Assembly (NCBI GenBank): GCA_023715185.1 | Contig: JAMCAN010000003.1 | Coordinates: 1-64,000 of the forward strand | Source of the DNA: Planococcus sp. MER TA 32b | GTDB taxonomy: Bacteria > Bacillota > Bacilli > Bacillales_A > Planococcaceae | Direction: 5' to 3' | Length of the DNA stretch: 64,000 nt | In this document: positions 1 through 7,288 of the stretch, piece after piece | Layout: each line of letters opens with the position of its first letter | Numbering within the stretch: the stretch's first letter is position 1 | Position numbers and translations under genes: made by a program | The notes under the pieces: model-generated | The model's input: only the letters and a program-made list of their open reading frames with translations | Databases searched by the model: none | What the model was told of the DNA's origin: nothing

Positions 1-127
1 CTCAAGATGAGATTTCCCATTGCGCAAGCAAGTAAGATCCCTCAAAGACGATGAGGTAGATAGGTTCGAGGTGGAAGCGTGGCGACACGTGCAGCTGACG
101 AATACTAATCGATCGAGGACTTAACCA
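1..127 (+). rRNA. 23S rRNA, 3' end (partial)
   Basis: The first bases read as the extreme 3' end of Bacillales 23S rRNA, finishing with the conserved GAGGACTTAACCA. The gene is cut by the left edge of the window. It is followed by 5S rRNA and a tRNA cluster in the usual order. Confidence 0.93.
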
Positions 128-205
128 TTTACTTTCTGGATTGTTTTGCATCCATCTTTCAATGTCCGTTGTATCCAGTTTTGAGGGCGCAAGCACTCAA
201 ACATA

Positions 206-323
206 GTCCAGTGACGATGGCAAAGAGGCCACACCCGTTCCCATCCCGAACACGGCAGTTAAGCTCTTTTGCGCCGATGGTAGTTGGGGGATCTCCCCCT
301 GTGAGAGTAGGACGTCGCTGGGC
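206..323 (+). rRNA. 5S rRNA
   Basis: Contains the conserved 5S blocks CACACCCGTTCCCAT, CCGAACACG, AGTTAAGCTC and GTGAGAGTAGGACG. The 5' GTCCAGTGAC and 3' GTCGCTGGGC ends pair as helix I. It lies about 80 nt after the 23S end. Confidence 0.95.
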
Positions 324-363
324 TATTCTATGTTTTATTTTTGTTCCGAGATTCTTTTGCCTT

Positions 364-436
364 GCTTCCATAGCTCAGCAGGTAGAGTGCTTCCATGGTA
401 AGGAAGAGGTCACCGGTTCGAACCCGGTTGGAAGCT
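364..436 (+). tRNA. tRNA-Thr (GGT)
   Basis: Full cloverleaf of 73 nt: acceptor GCTTCCA/TGGAAGC, anticodon stem CTTCC/GGAAG with loop ATGGTAA, T-loop TTCGAAC. Anticodon GGT. No encoded CCA. Confidence 0.95.
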
Positions 437-487
437 TTTATTTTTTTAAAATGAAGTTTCTGCATGGGTTACATTGTTATTTATCAA

Positions 488-559
488 GGCCCCTTGGTCA
501 AGCGGTTAAGACACCGCCCTTTCACGGCGGTAACACGGGTTCGAATCCCGTAGGGGTCA
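488..559 (+). tRNA. tRNA-Glu (TTC)
   Basis: Acceptor GGCCCCT/AGGGGTC, anticodon stem CCGCC/GGCGG with loop CTTTCAC. Anticodon TTC. CCA is encoded at 560-562. Confidence 0.95.
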
Positions 560-566
560 CCATTTC

Positions 567-639
567 GGAGGATTAGCTCAGCTGGGAGAGCATCTGCCTT
601 ACAAGCAGAGGGTCGGCGGTTCGATCCCGTCATCCTCCA
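567..639 (+). tRNA. tRNA-Val (TAC)
   Basis: Acceptor GGAGGAT/ATCCTCC, anticodon loop CTTACAA. Anticodon TAC. CCA is encoded at 640-642. Confidence 0.95.
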
Positions 640-665
640 CCATGTAGTATTCCGAATTTCATATC

Positions 666-746
666 GGTGGGGTAGCGAAGTGGCTAAACGCGGCGGACTG
701 TAAATCCGCTCCTTCGGGTTCGGCAGTTCGAATCTGCCCCCCACCA
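666..746 (+). tRNA. tRNA-Tyr (GTA)
   Basis: Acceptor GGTGGGG/CCCCACC, anticodon loop CTGTAAA and a long variable arm, as expected of a class II tRNA. Anticodon GTA. CCA is encoded at 747-749. Confidence 0.95.
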
Positions 747-764
747 CCAGTTTTATATTGGCAT

Positions 765-836
765 TGGGGTATAGCCAAGCGGTAAGGCAACGGGTTTTGA
801 TCCCGTCATGCCCTGGTTCGAATCCAGGTACCCCAG
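765..836 (+). tRNA. tRNA-Gln (TTG)
   Basis: Acceptor TGGGGTA/TACCCCA, anticodon stem ACGGG/CCCGT with loop TTTTGAT. Anticodon TTG. CCA is encoded at 837-839. Confidence 0.95.
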
Positions 837-847
837 CCATTTTTTAT

Positions 848-920
848 GAGCCATTAGCTCAGTTGGTAGAGCATCTGACTTTTAATCAGAGGGTCGAAGG
901 TTCGAATCCTTCATGGCTCA
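848..920 (+). tRNA. tRNA-Lys (TTT)
   Basis: Acceptor GAGCCAT/ATGGCTC, anticodon loop CTTTTAA. Anticodon TTT. No encoded CCA. Confidence 0.95.
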
Positions 921-949
921 TCTTTTATTACCTTGCGCCTGTTCAGCGC

Positions 950-1022
950 GGGGCCTTAGCTCAGCTGGGAGAGCGCGACGCTGGCAGCGTCGAGGTCAGG
1001 GGTTCGAGCCCCCTAGGCTCCA
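950..1022 (+). tRNA. tRNA-Ala (GGC)
   Basis: Acceptor GGGGCCT/AGGCTCC, anticodon stem CGACG/CGTCG with loop CTGGCAG. Anticodon GGC. It is the last gene of the rRNA-tRNA operon. Confidence 0.94.
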
Positions 1023-1055
1023 TTGTTCCATGTGTATTTGTACTATCCATGTGTA

Positions 1056-1095
1056 AAAATCCCGTATCCATTCAATTGGATACGGGATTTTTTTA
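1056..1095 (+). terminator. Rho-independent terminator of the rRNA-tRNA operon
   Basis: Perfect stem AATCCCGTATCC/GGATACGGGATT with loop ATTCAATT, followed by a run of T. It closes the rRNA-tRNA transcript. Confidence 0.9.
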
Positions 1096-1097
1096 TG

Positions 1098-1252
1098 CTT
1101 TTTGAATCTAAACGGGTGCTTTCGCTTTTCTGGTGTCCAGACTCCAGCGCCCAGATTCTCGAGTCATAAGCCACTTTGGCTATGCGGCAAAGAACGCCGC
1201 TTCGCCAAATCGTCTTATGCTTTTCGAATCTAAACGGGTGCTTTCGCTTTTC
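1098..1252. repeat. Intergenic repeat family A, copy 1 (inverted, with a duplicated arm)
   Basis: A long inverted repeat with nested stems: CATAAG/CTTATG, GCCAAA/TTTGGC, CGGC/GCCG and an outer AGATTC/GAATCT. The outer arm is duplicated as a near-identical 34-bp stretch at 1098-1131 and 1218-1251. It matches copy 2 at 9956-10075 in reverse orientation, with paired changes in the outer stem. It sits between the rRNA terminator and the 3' end of citrate synthase. Confidence 0.8.
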
Positions 1253-1253
1253 C

Positions 1254-2333
1254 TTAGTTTCCAACATAAATCGACTGCGGGCGGAAGATGACGTTGTCTT
1301 CCTGCTGTTCGATCGTATGGGCTGTCCAGCCGACGATTCGGGCGATACTGAATGTCGGCGTAAATAATTCGGGCGGCATTTCAATCGAGCGCATAATGGC
1401 TGCGGCGTAAAATTCCACATTGGTGTACAATGCGCGTCCAGGTTTTCGTTCGTTAAGCAAATGGATAATCCTTTTTTCGGCGTCCACTGCAAGATCCAGC
1501 CATGGATCGCTGCCTTGAAGCTTCAGACATTTCCGCCGCAGGAGAATGGACCGCGGGTCTTCGGTCCGGTAGATGCGGTGGCCGAAGCCCATGATTTTTT
1601 CTCCCGAGTCCAGTTTGGCAATGATCACCGAATCGATATCATCAGCCGCACTGATTTCATTGAGCAAGGTGATGACTCCGGAAGGCGCGCCTCCATGTAA
1701 TGGACCTTTCATTGTGCCGAGTGCGGAAGTGATGGCCGCCACCATATCCGATTCAGTGGAAACGGTGACTCGCGCAGCGAAAGTCGAAGCATTCATGCCA
1801 TGCTCCATCGTCAGCTTCAAATAAGTTTCAAGCGCTTCGATTTGGGCAGCGCTTGGCTCTTCTCCGTCGAGCATCCATAAATAATTGGCGACGTGACCAA
1901 GTTTATCATTTGGACGAATTATCTCATATCCGTTTTGAAGCCGGTAAAGCATGGCGGTCATGACAGGCAATGCGGAAGTGAGTGCAATTGCCTGTTCATA
2001 TGGAGACAATGAAACATATTCTTCATCATAATAAGCCGACAACAGAGTTCGCATATTATCCATGAGGGGAGCATTGACCGGCAGCTCTTCGGCAATCTTT
2101 TGAAGGTGCGCAGGAAGTGTCCGGTATTTCAGGAATTGGCGGCTTAATTCCTGGCTCTGATTTGCAGTCGGAAATTCTCCGTGCCACAGAAAATAAGCGG
2201 TTTCTTCAAAGGTTTTATCCTGGATCGTCTCTTCAACCAGGCTTCCCCGGTAGCGCAATTCACCTTTCTCCCCGTTTACCGAAGCGATTTTCGTCTGGAC
2301 GGCCACTACATCTTTCAATCCTTTTTGGAACAT
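1254..2333 (-). CDS. citA: Citrate synthase (CitA type)
   Basis: Citrate synthase of 359 residues, condensing acetyl-CoA and oxaloacetate in the cytosol at the entry to the TCA cycle. The family signature is present: HGMNAS (His178), GPLHGGAP (His213) and GFGHRIYRTEDPR (His252). The usual catalytic Asp motif NVDFY reads NVEFY, with Glu at 307; as I recall, B. subtilis CitA has the same Glu, whereas CitZ has Asp. The start ATG follows a strong AGGAGG. The divergent LysR regulator upstream reproduces the B. subtilis citA-citR arrangement, which supports the CitA rather than CitZ assignment. Confidence 0.9.
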   Translation of the reverse strand: MFQKGLKDVVAVQTKIASVNGEKGELRYRGSLVEETIQDKTFEETAYFLWHGEFPTANQSQELSRQFLKYRTLPAHLQKIAEELPVNAPLMDNMRTLLSAYYDEEYVSLSPYEQAIALTSALPVMTAMLYRLQNGYEIIRPNDKLGHVANYLWMLDGEEPSAAQIEALETYLKLTMEHGMNASTFAARVTVSTESDMVAAITSALGTMKGPLHGGAPSGVITLLNEISAADDIDSVIIAKLDSGEKIMGFGHRIYRTEDPRSILLRRKCLKLQGSDPWLDLAVDAEKRIIHLLNERKPGRALYTNVEFYAAAIMRSIEMPPELFTPTFSIARIVGWTAHTIEQQEDNVIFRPQSIYVGN

Positions 2334-2430
2334 GTGAATTCCTCCTTTTCTTAAAGTTTACCCGGCGATATTGATTATGAAAATTAATGATTTATAATTA
2401 AATCAATTTAAAATATTAATCGATAGGGAA
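2334..2430. promoter_or_regulatory. citA/citR divergent control region
   Basis: This 97-bp, AT-rich spacer separates the divergent citA and citR starts. A TTGATT...AATCAA inverted pair about 25 nt apart and several AT-rich dyads are visible. By analogy with other LysR systems it should hold both promoters and the CitR operator. I could not assign exact -35/-10 boxes. Confidence 0.45.
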
Positions 2431-3321
2431 GTGATCATTATTGACTTGGCCTGGTTAAAGACCTTTGCTGATGCAGCGGAAACACTGAATTTCAGAAAGA
2501 CTTCCGAACGGCTGCTGATGTCGCAGCCGAGTGTAACTGTTCACATCCGCCTGCTGGAAGAGAGCCTCGGCGTGGTTTTATTCCAGCGGCAGAAGAACCG
2601 CGTGTCGCTGACGGAGGAAGGGAAGTTATTCAAGGAGGAAGCGGATCAGCTGCTGCGGCAGCTGGAGCAGAGTGTGGAAAAGATCCACTCGTTTGCGCAG
2701 GGCTACCGTAAGAAATGGGTGCTCGCGATTTCGCCTTTGATGGCGGAGACGGTGCTGCCTTATCTATTGAAGTCGTTTACGAAGCGGCATCCGGATTTGG
2801 AGCTGGTGATCCGGGTGGAGGAATCGGAAAAGATTGAAGCGCTGGTGGAGACCGGGGCAGTAAACGCAGGGATTTCAGCCATTCAGCCGATGGGCCGTGT
2901 GCTGCACAGTGAAGTGGTATATAAAGACGAGCTGGTTTTTGCCGTGCCGCGGGACGCTTACGATGATGAGTCGGGGCCGGTCATTTCCGATGAAGCGATG
3001 CTGCGCTCCCACTATCTTTTCACGCATCATCATCCGGTATTCTGGGACGAACTGCTGGTGAAATTAAATTTGAAAGCACCTGGATTGAGGACGATGACAG
3101 TGACACAGGCGCATATTGCGAAACGTTTTATACAGGAAGGGCTGGGCGTATCCTTTTTGCCGAGGTCGATGGTGCGCCGGGAATTGATTGAAGGGCGCCT
3201 GTTGGAAGCGCATTTTGATTTGTTTCCGTTGCCCGAAGTCGCCACTTATTTTATTTGCAAAGAAAAGAATGATTTGGAAAAAGAGTTTCTGGAAAGGATT
3301 CAGGCGGTATATTTCGGTTAA
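2431..3321 (+). CDS. citR: LysR-family regulator of citrate synthase
   Basis: LysR-type transcription factor of about 296 residues: an N-terminal winged HTH (residues 1-65, including LLMSQPSVTVHIRLLE) followed by a periplasmic-binding-like effector domain. The stretch TQAHIAKRFIQEGLGVSFLP and the divergent citrate synthase match B. subtilis CitR closely, where it represses citA. The start is uncertain. GTG 2431 abuts AGGGA with almost no spacing, while TTG 2446 gives the usual LysR N-terminus (LAWLKTF) with about 11 nt spacing. The effector is not evident from the sequence. Confidence 0.85.
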   Translation: MIIIDLAWLKTFADAAETLNFRKTSERLLMSQPSVTVHIRLLEESLGVVLFQRQKNRVSLTEEGKLFKEEADQLLRQLEQSVEKIHSFAQGYRKKWVLAISPLMAETVLPYLLKSFTKRHPDLELVIRVEESEKIEALVETGAVNAGISAIQPMGRVLHSEVVYKDELVFAVPRDAYDDESGPVISDEAMLRSHYLFTHHHPVFWDELLVKLNLKAPGLRTMTVTQAHIAKRFIQEGLGVSFLPRSMVRRELIEGRLLEAHFDLFPLPEVATYFICKEKNDLEKEFLERIQAVYFG

Positions 3322-3333
3322 GGGGGAAGCAGG

Positions 3334-3897
3334 ATGATTATTGAACAGCCAGGTGTGCGATTGCGGTTATTGAAGCGGGAGGATTTCGAAACTTTATGGG
3401 AACTTTATACACCGGATATTTTCGAACATATGCTGACAAAAGTGGAGACGTTCGAGCAATTAGCGGACTGGTTAGAGGCCGGATTGAACGGATCGAATGT
3501 GCTGGTGTTTGCGGTAGAACAGCCGGACACGGGAAAAGTAGTCGGCACGACCCGTATTTACGGCATCGATGAGGCGAATAAAAGCTGTGAGGTCGGTTCA
3601 ACTTTTTATGCGGAAGAAATGCATGGCAGCGGATTGAACAGCCGGGTGAAATATGCGCTGCTCGCTTATTGTTTTGAAGAGCGCGACATGATTCGTGTCC
3701 AGTTTAAAACAGACAGCGAAAATATCCGTTCGCAGAAAGCGCTTGAAGCCATAGGGGCAGTAAAGGAAGGGACGCTGCGCAACGAACGCATCCGTTCCAC
3801 CGGCAAGCCGAGGGATGCTGTTGTCTATTCAATTATTGACCGGGAATGGCCGGCAGTAAAAGAATTACTGAAGAAACGGATGAATAAAAATACGTAA
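3334..3897 (+). CDS. GNAT acetyltransferase, RimJ/RimL type
   Basis: A 187-residue acetyl-CoA-dependent N-acetyltransferase. It begins like the RimJ/RimL subfamily (VRLRLLKREDFETLW), has a central strand reading VVGTTRIYGID, and the typical C-terminal ENIRSQKALEAIGAVKEG, where the acceptor fold closes. The substrate cannot be told; such proteins modify ribosomal N-termini, small amines or antibiotics. It starts 12 nt after citR behind AAGGGGGAAG, so it may be co-transcribed with citR. Confidence 0.8.
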   Translation: MIIEQPGVRLRLLKREDFETLWELYTPDIFEHMLTKVETFEQLADWLEAGLNGSNVLVFAVEQPDTGKVVGTTRIYGIDEANKSCEVGSTFYAEEMHGSGLNSRVKYALLAYCFEERDMIRVQFKTDSENIRSQKALEAIGAVKEGTLRNERIRSTGKPRDAVVYSIIDREWPAVKELLKKRMNKNT

Positions 3898-3907
3898 TCT
3901 TGTACGG

Positions 3908-3937
3908 TTGAGCCATGTGGTTGGCAGCGGTTACAAT
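3908..3937 (+). promoter_or_regulatory. Probable sigma-A promoter of arginase
   Basis: TTGAGC (3908-3913), an 18-nt spacer and TACAAT (3932-3937) lie 31 nt before the arginase start. A sigma-54 type -24/-12 pair, as in some roc genes, was looked for and is not properly spaced here. Confidence 0.5.
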
Positions 3938-3967
3938 GGGTTTAACTACTCAAGGGGGTATAAAAAC

Positions 3968-4876
3968 ATGAATAAATTAAATGTGTCAATTATTGGAGTT
4001 CCGATGGACCACGGGCAAAACCGCCGCGGAGTCGATATGGGACCGAGCGCCATCCGTTATGCGGGTGTTGTGGAACGCATCGAAAACCTGGGGCATACCG
4101 TCAAGGATGAAGGGGACATCCAAGTCGGCCACGCTGACGGGAAAATCGATACAGACACGAATCTGCGCAATATGACGGTCATCACTGAAGCCATGGAAGC
4201 GCTGGGCGAGAAAGTCCAGGCAGTTACGGAAACAGGCAACTTCCCATTGGTGCTTGGCGGAGACCACAGTATTGCTATCGGAACACTTGCGGGCATTTCA
4301 CCGAACCATAAAAATTTAGGTGTGATCTGGTATGATGCCCACGCAGATATGAACACGAGTGAGACATCGCCGTCAGGGAATATCCACGGCATGCCGCTTG
4401 CGGCAAGCTTTGGCCATGGCCACGAAAACTTAACGCAGATCCGCGGCTTTGCGCCGAAAGTGAAGCCGGAAAATATTGTCATCATCGGTGCACGTTCTGT
4501 AGATCCGGGCGAACGCGAATTAATCCGTGAGCGCGGCATCAAAGTCTACAGCATGCACGAGATCGATAAGATGGGCATGGACTTTGTTATTGAAGATGCA
4601 ATCCGTTATTTAAAAGAAGAACGGGGAACAGACGGTGTCCACTTGTCCCTTGACCTGGACGGCATCGATCCTCTGTATACACCGGGCGTTGGAACTCCTG
4701 TGCCAGGCGGCATCAGCTACCGGGAAAGCCATTTGGCGATGGAGATGCTGCATGATGCAGGAATCATCACATCCGCTGAATTTGTGGAAGTCAATCCGAT
4801 TCTGGATGAAAAAAATAGGACGGCAGACGTGGCGGTGGCTTTAATCGGTTCATTGCTCGGCGAAAAATTACTTTAA
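3968..4876 (+). CDS. rocF: Arginase
   Basis: Arginase of 302 residues that hydrolyses arginine to ornithine and urea. The ureohydrolase manganese motifs are all present: GGDHS (97-101), DAHAD (123-127) and SLDLDGIDP near residue 225. The start at ATG 3968 is fixed by AAGGGGG eight bases upstream; longer readings upstream lack a family-like N-terminus. It stands alone with its own promoter and terminator. No roc permease or aminotransferase is adjacent. Confidence 0.93.
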   Translation: MNKLNVSIIGVPMDHGQNRRGVDMGPSAIRYAGVVERIENLGHTVKDEGDIQVGHADGKIDTDTNLRNMTVITEAMEALGEKVQAVTETGNFPLVLGGDHSIAIGTLAGISPNHKNLGVIWYDAHADMNTSETSPSGNIHGMPLAASFGHGHENLTQIRGFAPKVKPENIVIIGARSVDPGERELIRERGIKVYSMHEIDKMGMDFVIEDAIRYLKEERGTDGVHLSLDLDGIDPLYTPGVGTPVPGGISYRESHLAMEMLHDAGIITSAEFVEVNPILDEKNRTADVAVALIGSLLGEKLL

Positions 4877-4879
4877 TTC

Positions 4880-4907
4880 AAAACAGGCGAAAGCCTGTTT
4901 TTTTTTA
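4880..4907 (+). terminator. Terminator after rocF
   Basis: Stem AAACAGGC/GCCTGTTT with a GAAA tetraloop and a long T run. Confidence 0.9.
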
Positions 4908-5010
4908 TTTTCATCCAATTAAATGATGAAAGCGCATTCCTTAATTTCCGCTGAAAATTAGATGGATTTATTTGGGTAATATTTGATACGATAGAAAAGA
5001 GAAAAATAAA

Positions 5011-5036
5011 TGAAACCTTTCTATAAATCATACGTA
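5011..5036 (+). promoter_or_regulatory. Sigma-W promoter (autoregulatory)
   Basis: TGAAAC (5011-5016), exactly 16 nt, then CGTA (5033-5036). This is the sigma-W consensus, about 40 nt before the sigW start. It shows that sigW-rsiW is transcribed by its own sigma factor. Confidence 0.9.
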
Positions 5037-5074
5037 TATAAAACATAGCCGCATAGGCGGAGGGAAATGAGATC

Positions 5075-5638
5075 ATGGATGCGTTAGTGAACAAGAGAAT
5101 AGCGAAAGTCATCAAAGGCGACCAGGACGCATTCGCAGAGATTGTAGAATTGTATCAGCACCAGCTGTATCAAATTTGCTATCGTATGCTCGGCAATAAA
5201 CATGAAGCCGAAGATATAGCTCAGGAAGCTTTCATGCGTGCTTACGTCAATATTCATACATTCGATCAAAAGAGGAAATTCTCCACGTGGCTTTACCGCA
5301 TAGCTACAAATTTGTGCATTGACCGGATCAGAAAGAAAAAGCCGGATTATCACCTTGATGCAGAAGTGCGTGGGGCGGAAGGTTTGAATATGTACTCGAG
5401 CATCGCCAACGACGACGAACTTCCCGAAGACGAATTGGTGAAGATGGAAGTCCAGGAGCGGGTGCAATATGAAATCAGCCGCTTGCCAGATAAGTACCGG
5501 GCAGCTATTGTATTGAAGTATATTGAAGAATTGCCGCTGGCTGAGATCAGCGAGATTCTGGATTTGCCGCTTGGGACTGTGAAAACACGCATACACCGCG
5601 GGCGGGAAGCCTTGCGGAAGCAATTAAGCAATTTGTAG
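5075..5638 (+). CDS. sigW: ECF sigma factor SigW
   Basis: Extracytoplasmic-function sigma factor of 187 residues that directs the cell-envelope and antimicrobial-peptide stress regulon. Region 2 (EAEDIAQEAFMRAYVNI, FSTWLYRIATNLCIDRIRKK) and region 4 (LPDKYRAAIVLKYIEELPL, GTVKTRIHRGREALRKQL) are near copies of B. subtilis SigW, as is the insertion reading DAEVRGAEGLNMYSSI. GGCGGAGGGA precedes the ATG. It is followed after 12 nt by its anti-sigma factor. Confidence 0.96.
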   Translation: MDALVNKRIAKVIKGDQDAFAEIVELYQHQLYQICYRMLGNKHEAEDIAQEAFMRAYVNIHTFDQKRKFSTWLYRIATNLCIDRIRKKKPDYHLDAEVRGAEGLNMYSSIANDDELPEDELVKMEVQERVQYEISRLPDKYRAAIVLKYIEELPLAEISEILDLPLGTVKTRIHRGREALRKQLSNL

Positions 5639-5650
5639 GAGGCGAGCAGG

Positions 5651-6286
5651 ATGAAGACGTGTCCGGATTACATCGTCCAGTATATGAACGATTATTTAGA
5701 CGGTGACCTTGAACCATCCAAAGAACGGGTGTTGAAAGAAAATCTGGCGACCTGCCAAGATTGTCAGAAGATTTACCACGAATTGAACAAGACGATTGCA
5801 TTCGTCCAGAGTGCATCCCATATAGAAGCGCCAAAGGGCTTCGTGGAAGCCACGATGAGCAAACTGCCGAAACAGAAACAGCGTTCAGGCGCGCAGCGCT
5901 GGTTCAAGCAGCATCCGCTTTTGACAGCAGCTGCGATTTTCTTCGTAATGATGAGCGCGGCGTTGTTCTCGGATTTCAATAATGATCAGCAGTTCTCCTT
6001 CACGAAGCAGCCGAATGTTATTGTAGAAGGGAATACAGTGATTGTGCCGGAAGGTGAAGTGGTGACCGGGAATATTAAAGTGAAGAACGGTAATCTGCGT
6101 GTCGACGGGGAACTCCATGGCGACGTTACCGTTGTGAACGGACAATATATGGCCTCCAGTGGTGTGATCACCGGTGAAGTGGAAGAGATAGACCAGGCTT
6201 TTGACTGGTTATGGTATAGCATTAAAGATGCCTTCAAAGACGCGGCTTCCATTTTCAGCAATGATGGCGCGATGATCGAAGAATAA
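5651..6286 (+). CDS. rsiW: Anti-sigma-W factor RsiW (zinc-ligand His replaced by Asn)
   Basis: Membrane anti-sigma factor of 211 residues: a cytosolic ZAS-like domain (1-70), one membrane span around residues 90-110, and an extracytoplasmic part with the RsiW-typical KNGNLRVDGELHGDVTVVNG and ITGEVEEIDQAFDWLWY. It should hold SigW until cut by site-1 (PrsW) and site-2 (RasP) proteases. The ZAS signature H-x3-C-x2-C reads N31-L-A-T-C35-Q-D-C38, so the histidine ligand is Asn. The N-terminal Cys (C4) and both later Cys remain. The reading is clear in the DNA (AAT codon). Confidence 0.93.
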   Translation: MKTCPDYIVQYMNDYLDGDLEPSKERVLKENLATCQDCQKIYHELNKTIAFVQSASHIEAPKGFVEATMSKLPKQKQRSGAQRWFKQHPLLTAAAIFFVMMSAALFSDFNNDQQFSFTKQPNVIVEGNTVIVPEGEVVTGNIKVKNGNLRVDGELHGDVTVVNGQYMASSGVITGEVEEIDQAFDWLWYSIKDAFKDAASIFSNDGAMIEE

Positions 6287-6314
6287 AATCCGTCCCTTTA
6301 GGGGCGGATTTTTT
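6287..6314 (+). terminator. Terminator after rsiW
   Basis: Stem AATCCGTCCC/GGGGCGGATT with a short TTTA loop and a T run, directly after the rsiW stop. It separates sigW-rsiW from cdaA, at least partly. Confidence 0.85.
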
Positions 6315-6340
6315 AATGGCTGAAATTGTAATTGGATTTT

Positions 6341-6382
6341 TGCCTTCCGATTGTCGGAGCTGACCGGCCATTTCCGCTTTTC
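6341..6382. repeat. Repeat family A, fragment
   Basis: About 42 bp resembling the end of family A copy 3 (41974-42007). Both contain TGTCGGAGCTGA and end in CGCTTTTC. It lies in the rsiW-cdaA gap and has no matching second arm, so it looks like a remnant. Confidence 0.5.
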
Positions 6383-6451
6383 TATAAAGGCAACACTATC
6401 ATGATTATGATATACTTATTTCATGCAGATGTAGAAAAGCGAGGGTTGCAG

Positions 6452-7288
6452 ATGCCGTTTTTGGATAATATTACAAACCTAACACCACTCGAACTCATAA
6501 TCAATGTAGCTGATATTTTATTAGTTTGGTTCGTTTTATATAAATTGATAACGATTATTAAAGGGACAAAAGCCGTTCAGTTATTAAAAGGGATTTTTGT
6601 CATCATCATCGCTCAATTGATCACGCAGGCATTGAATCTGCAGACGCTTGGCTGGATCATGCAGGAAGTGCTCAATTGGGGTTTTCTGGCAATCATCATC
6701 ATCTTCCAGCCGGAATTGCGGCGGGCGCTTGAACAGCTGGGGCGTGGAAAGCTGTTTTCCAGCAGCACGCTGAATGAAGAATCGGAGCGCAACCGGCTGA
6801 TCGAAGCCATGACGAAATCCGTGAGTTACATGGCGAAAAGGCGTATTGGCGCATTGGTATCCATTGAACGTGAAACCGGATTGAGTGAGTATATCGAAAC
6901 AGGAATACCCTTGAACTCAGACATTACGTCAGAGTTGATGATAAACCTCTTTATCCCCAATACACCTCTGCATGATGGAGCCGTTATCGTCCAGAAAAAC
7001 AAGGTGGCCGCGGCCGCGTGCTATCTTCCTTTATCGGAAAGCCCGTTCATTTCCAAAGAACTTGGAACACGCCACCGTGCAGCTCTTGGAATCAGTGAAG
7101 TTACAGATGCCATTACAATCGTTGTTTCGGAAGAGACGGGCGCCATCAGTCTGACGGCGAATGGCGATTTGCACCGCAACTTGTCACTTGAGGATTTTGA
7201 AGTGAAACTGCGCCGTATCTGGTTTGGCGAAGAACAGCAGAATGATACTTCTTCATGGTGGAACTGGAGGGGAAAAAAGAATGGATAA
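6452..7288 (+). CDS. cdaA: Diadenylate cyclase CdaA
   Basis: Membrane-bound diadenylate cyclase of 278 residues that makes c-di-AMP from two ATP. Three N-terminal membrane spans (about 13-95) precede the DAC domain with DGA (175-177) and RHR (207-209), the two catalytic motifs. FQPELRRALEQLGRG is the family hallmark. ATG 6452 follows GCGAGGG and gives the family's usual length; longer upstream readings do not look like CdaA. It overlaps cdaR by 8 bp in the conserved cdaA-cdaR-glmM operon. Confidence 0.95.
   Translation: MPFLDNITNLTPLELIINVADILLVWFVLYKLITIIKGTKAVQLLKGIFVIIIAQLITQALNLQTLGWIMQEVLNWGFLAIIIIFQPELRRALEQLGRGKLFSSSTLNEESERNRLIEAMTKSVSYMAKRRIGALVSIERETGLSEYIETGIPLNSDITSELMINLFIPNTPLHDGAVIVQKNKVAAAACYLPLSESPFISKELGTRHRAALGISEVTDAITIVVSEETGAISLTANGDLHRNLSLEDFEVKLRRIWFGEEQQNDTSSWWNWRGKKNG

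Noticed and set aside
169-1105. Open frames over the 5S rRNA and tRNA genes
   Set aside because: They overlap fully structured RNA genes on both strands.
3915-3940. Sigma-54 (SigL) promoter before arginase
   Set aside because: TTGGCA is present, but no TTGC element occurs at the required spacing; a sigma-A type pair fits better.
3908-3967. A 20-residue N-terminal extension of arginase
   Set aside because: The extension is unlike any arginase, and AAGGGGG directly precedes ATG 3968.
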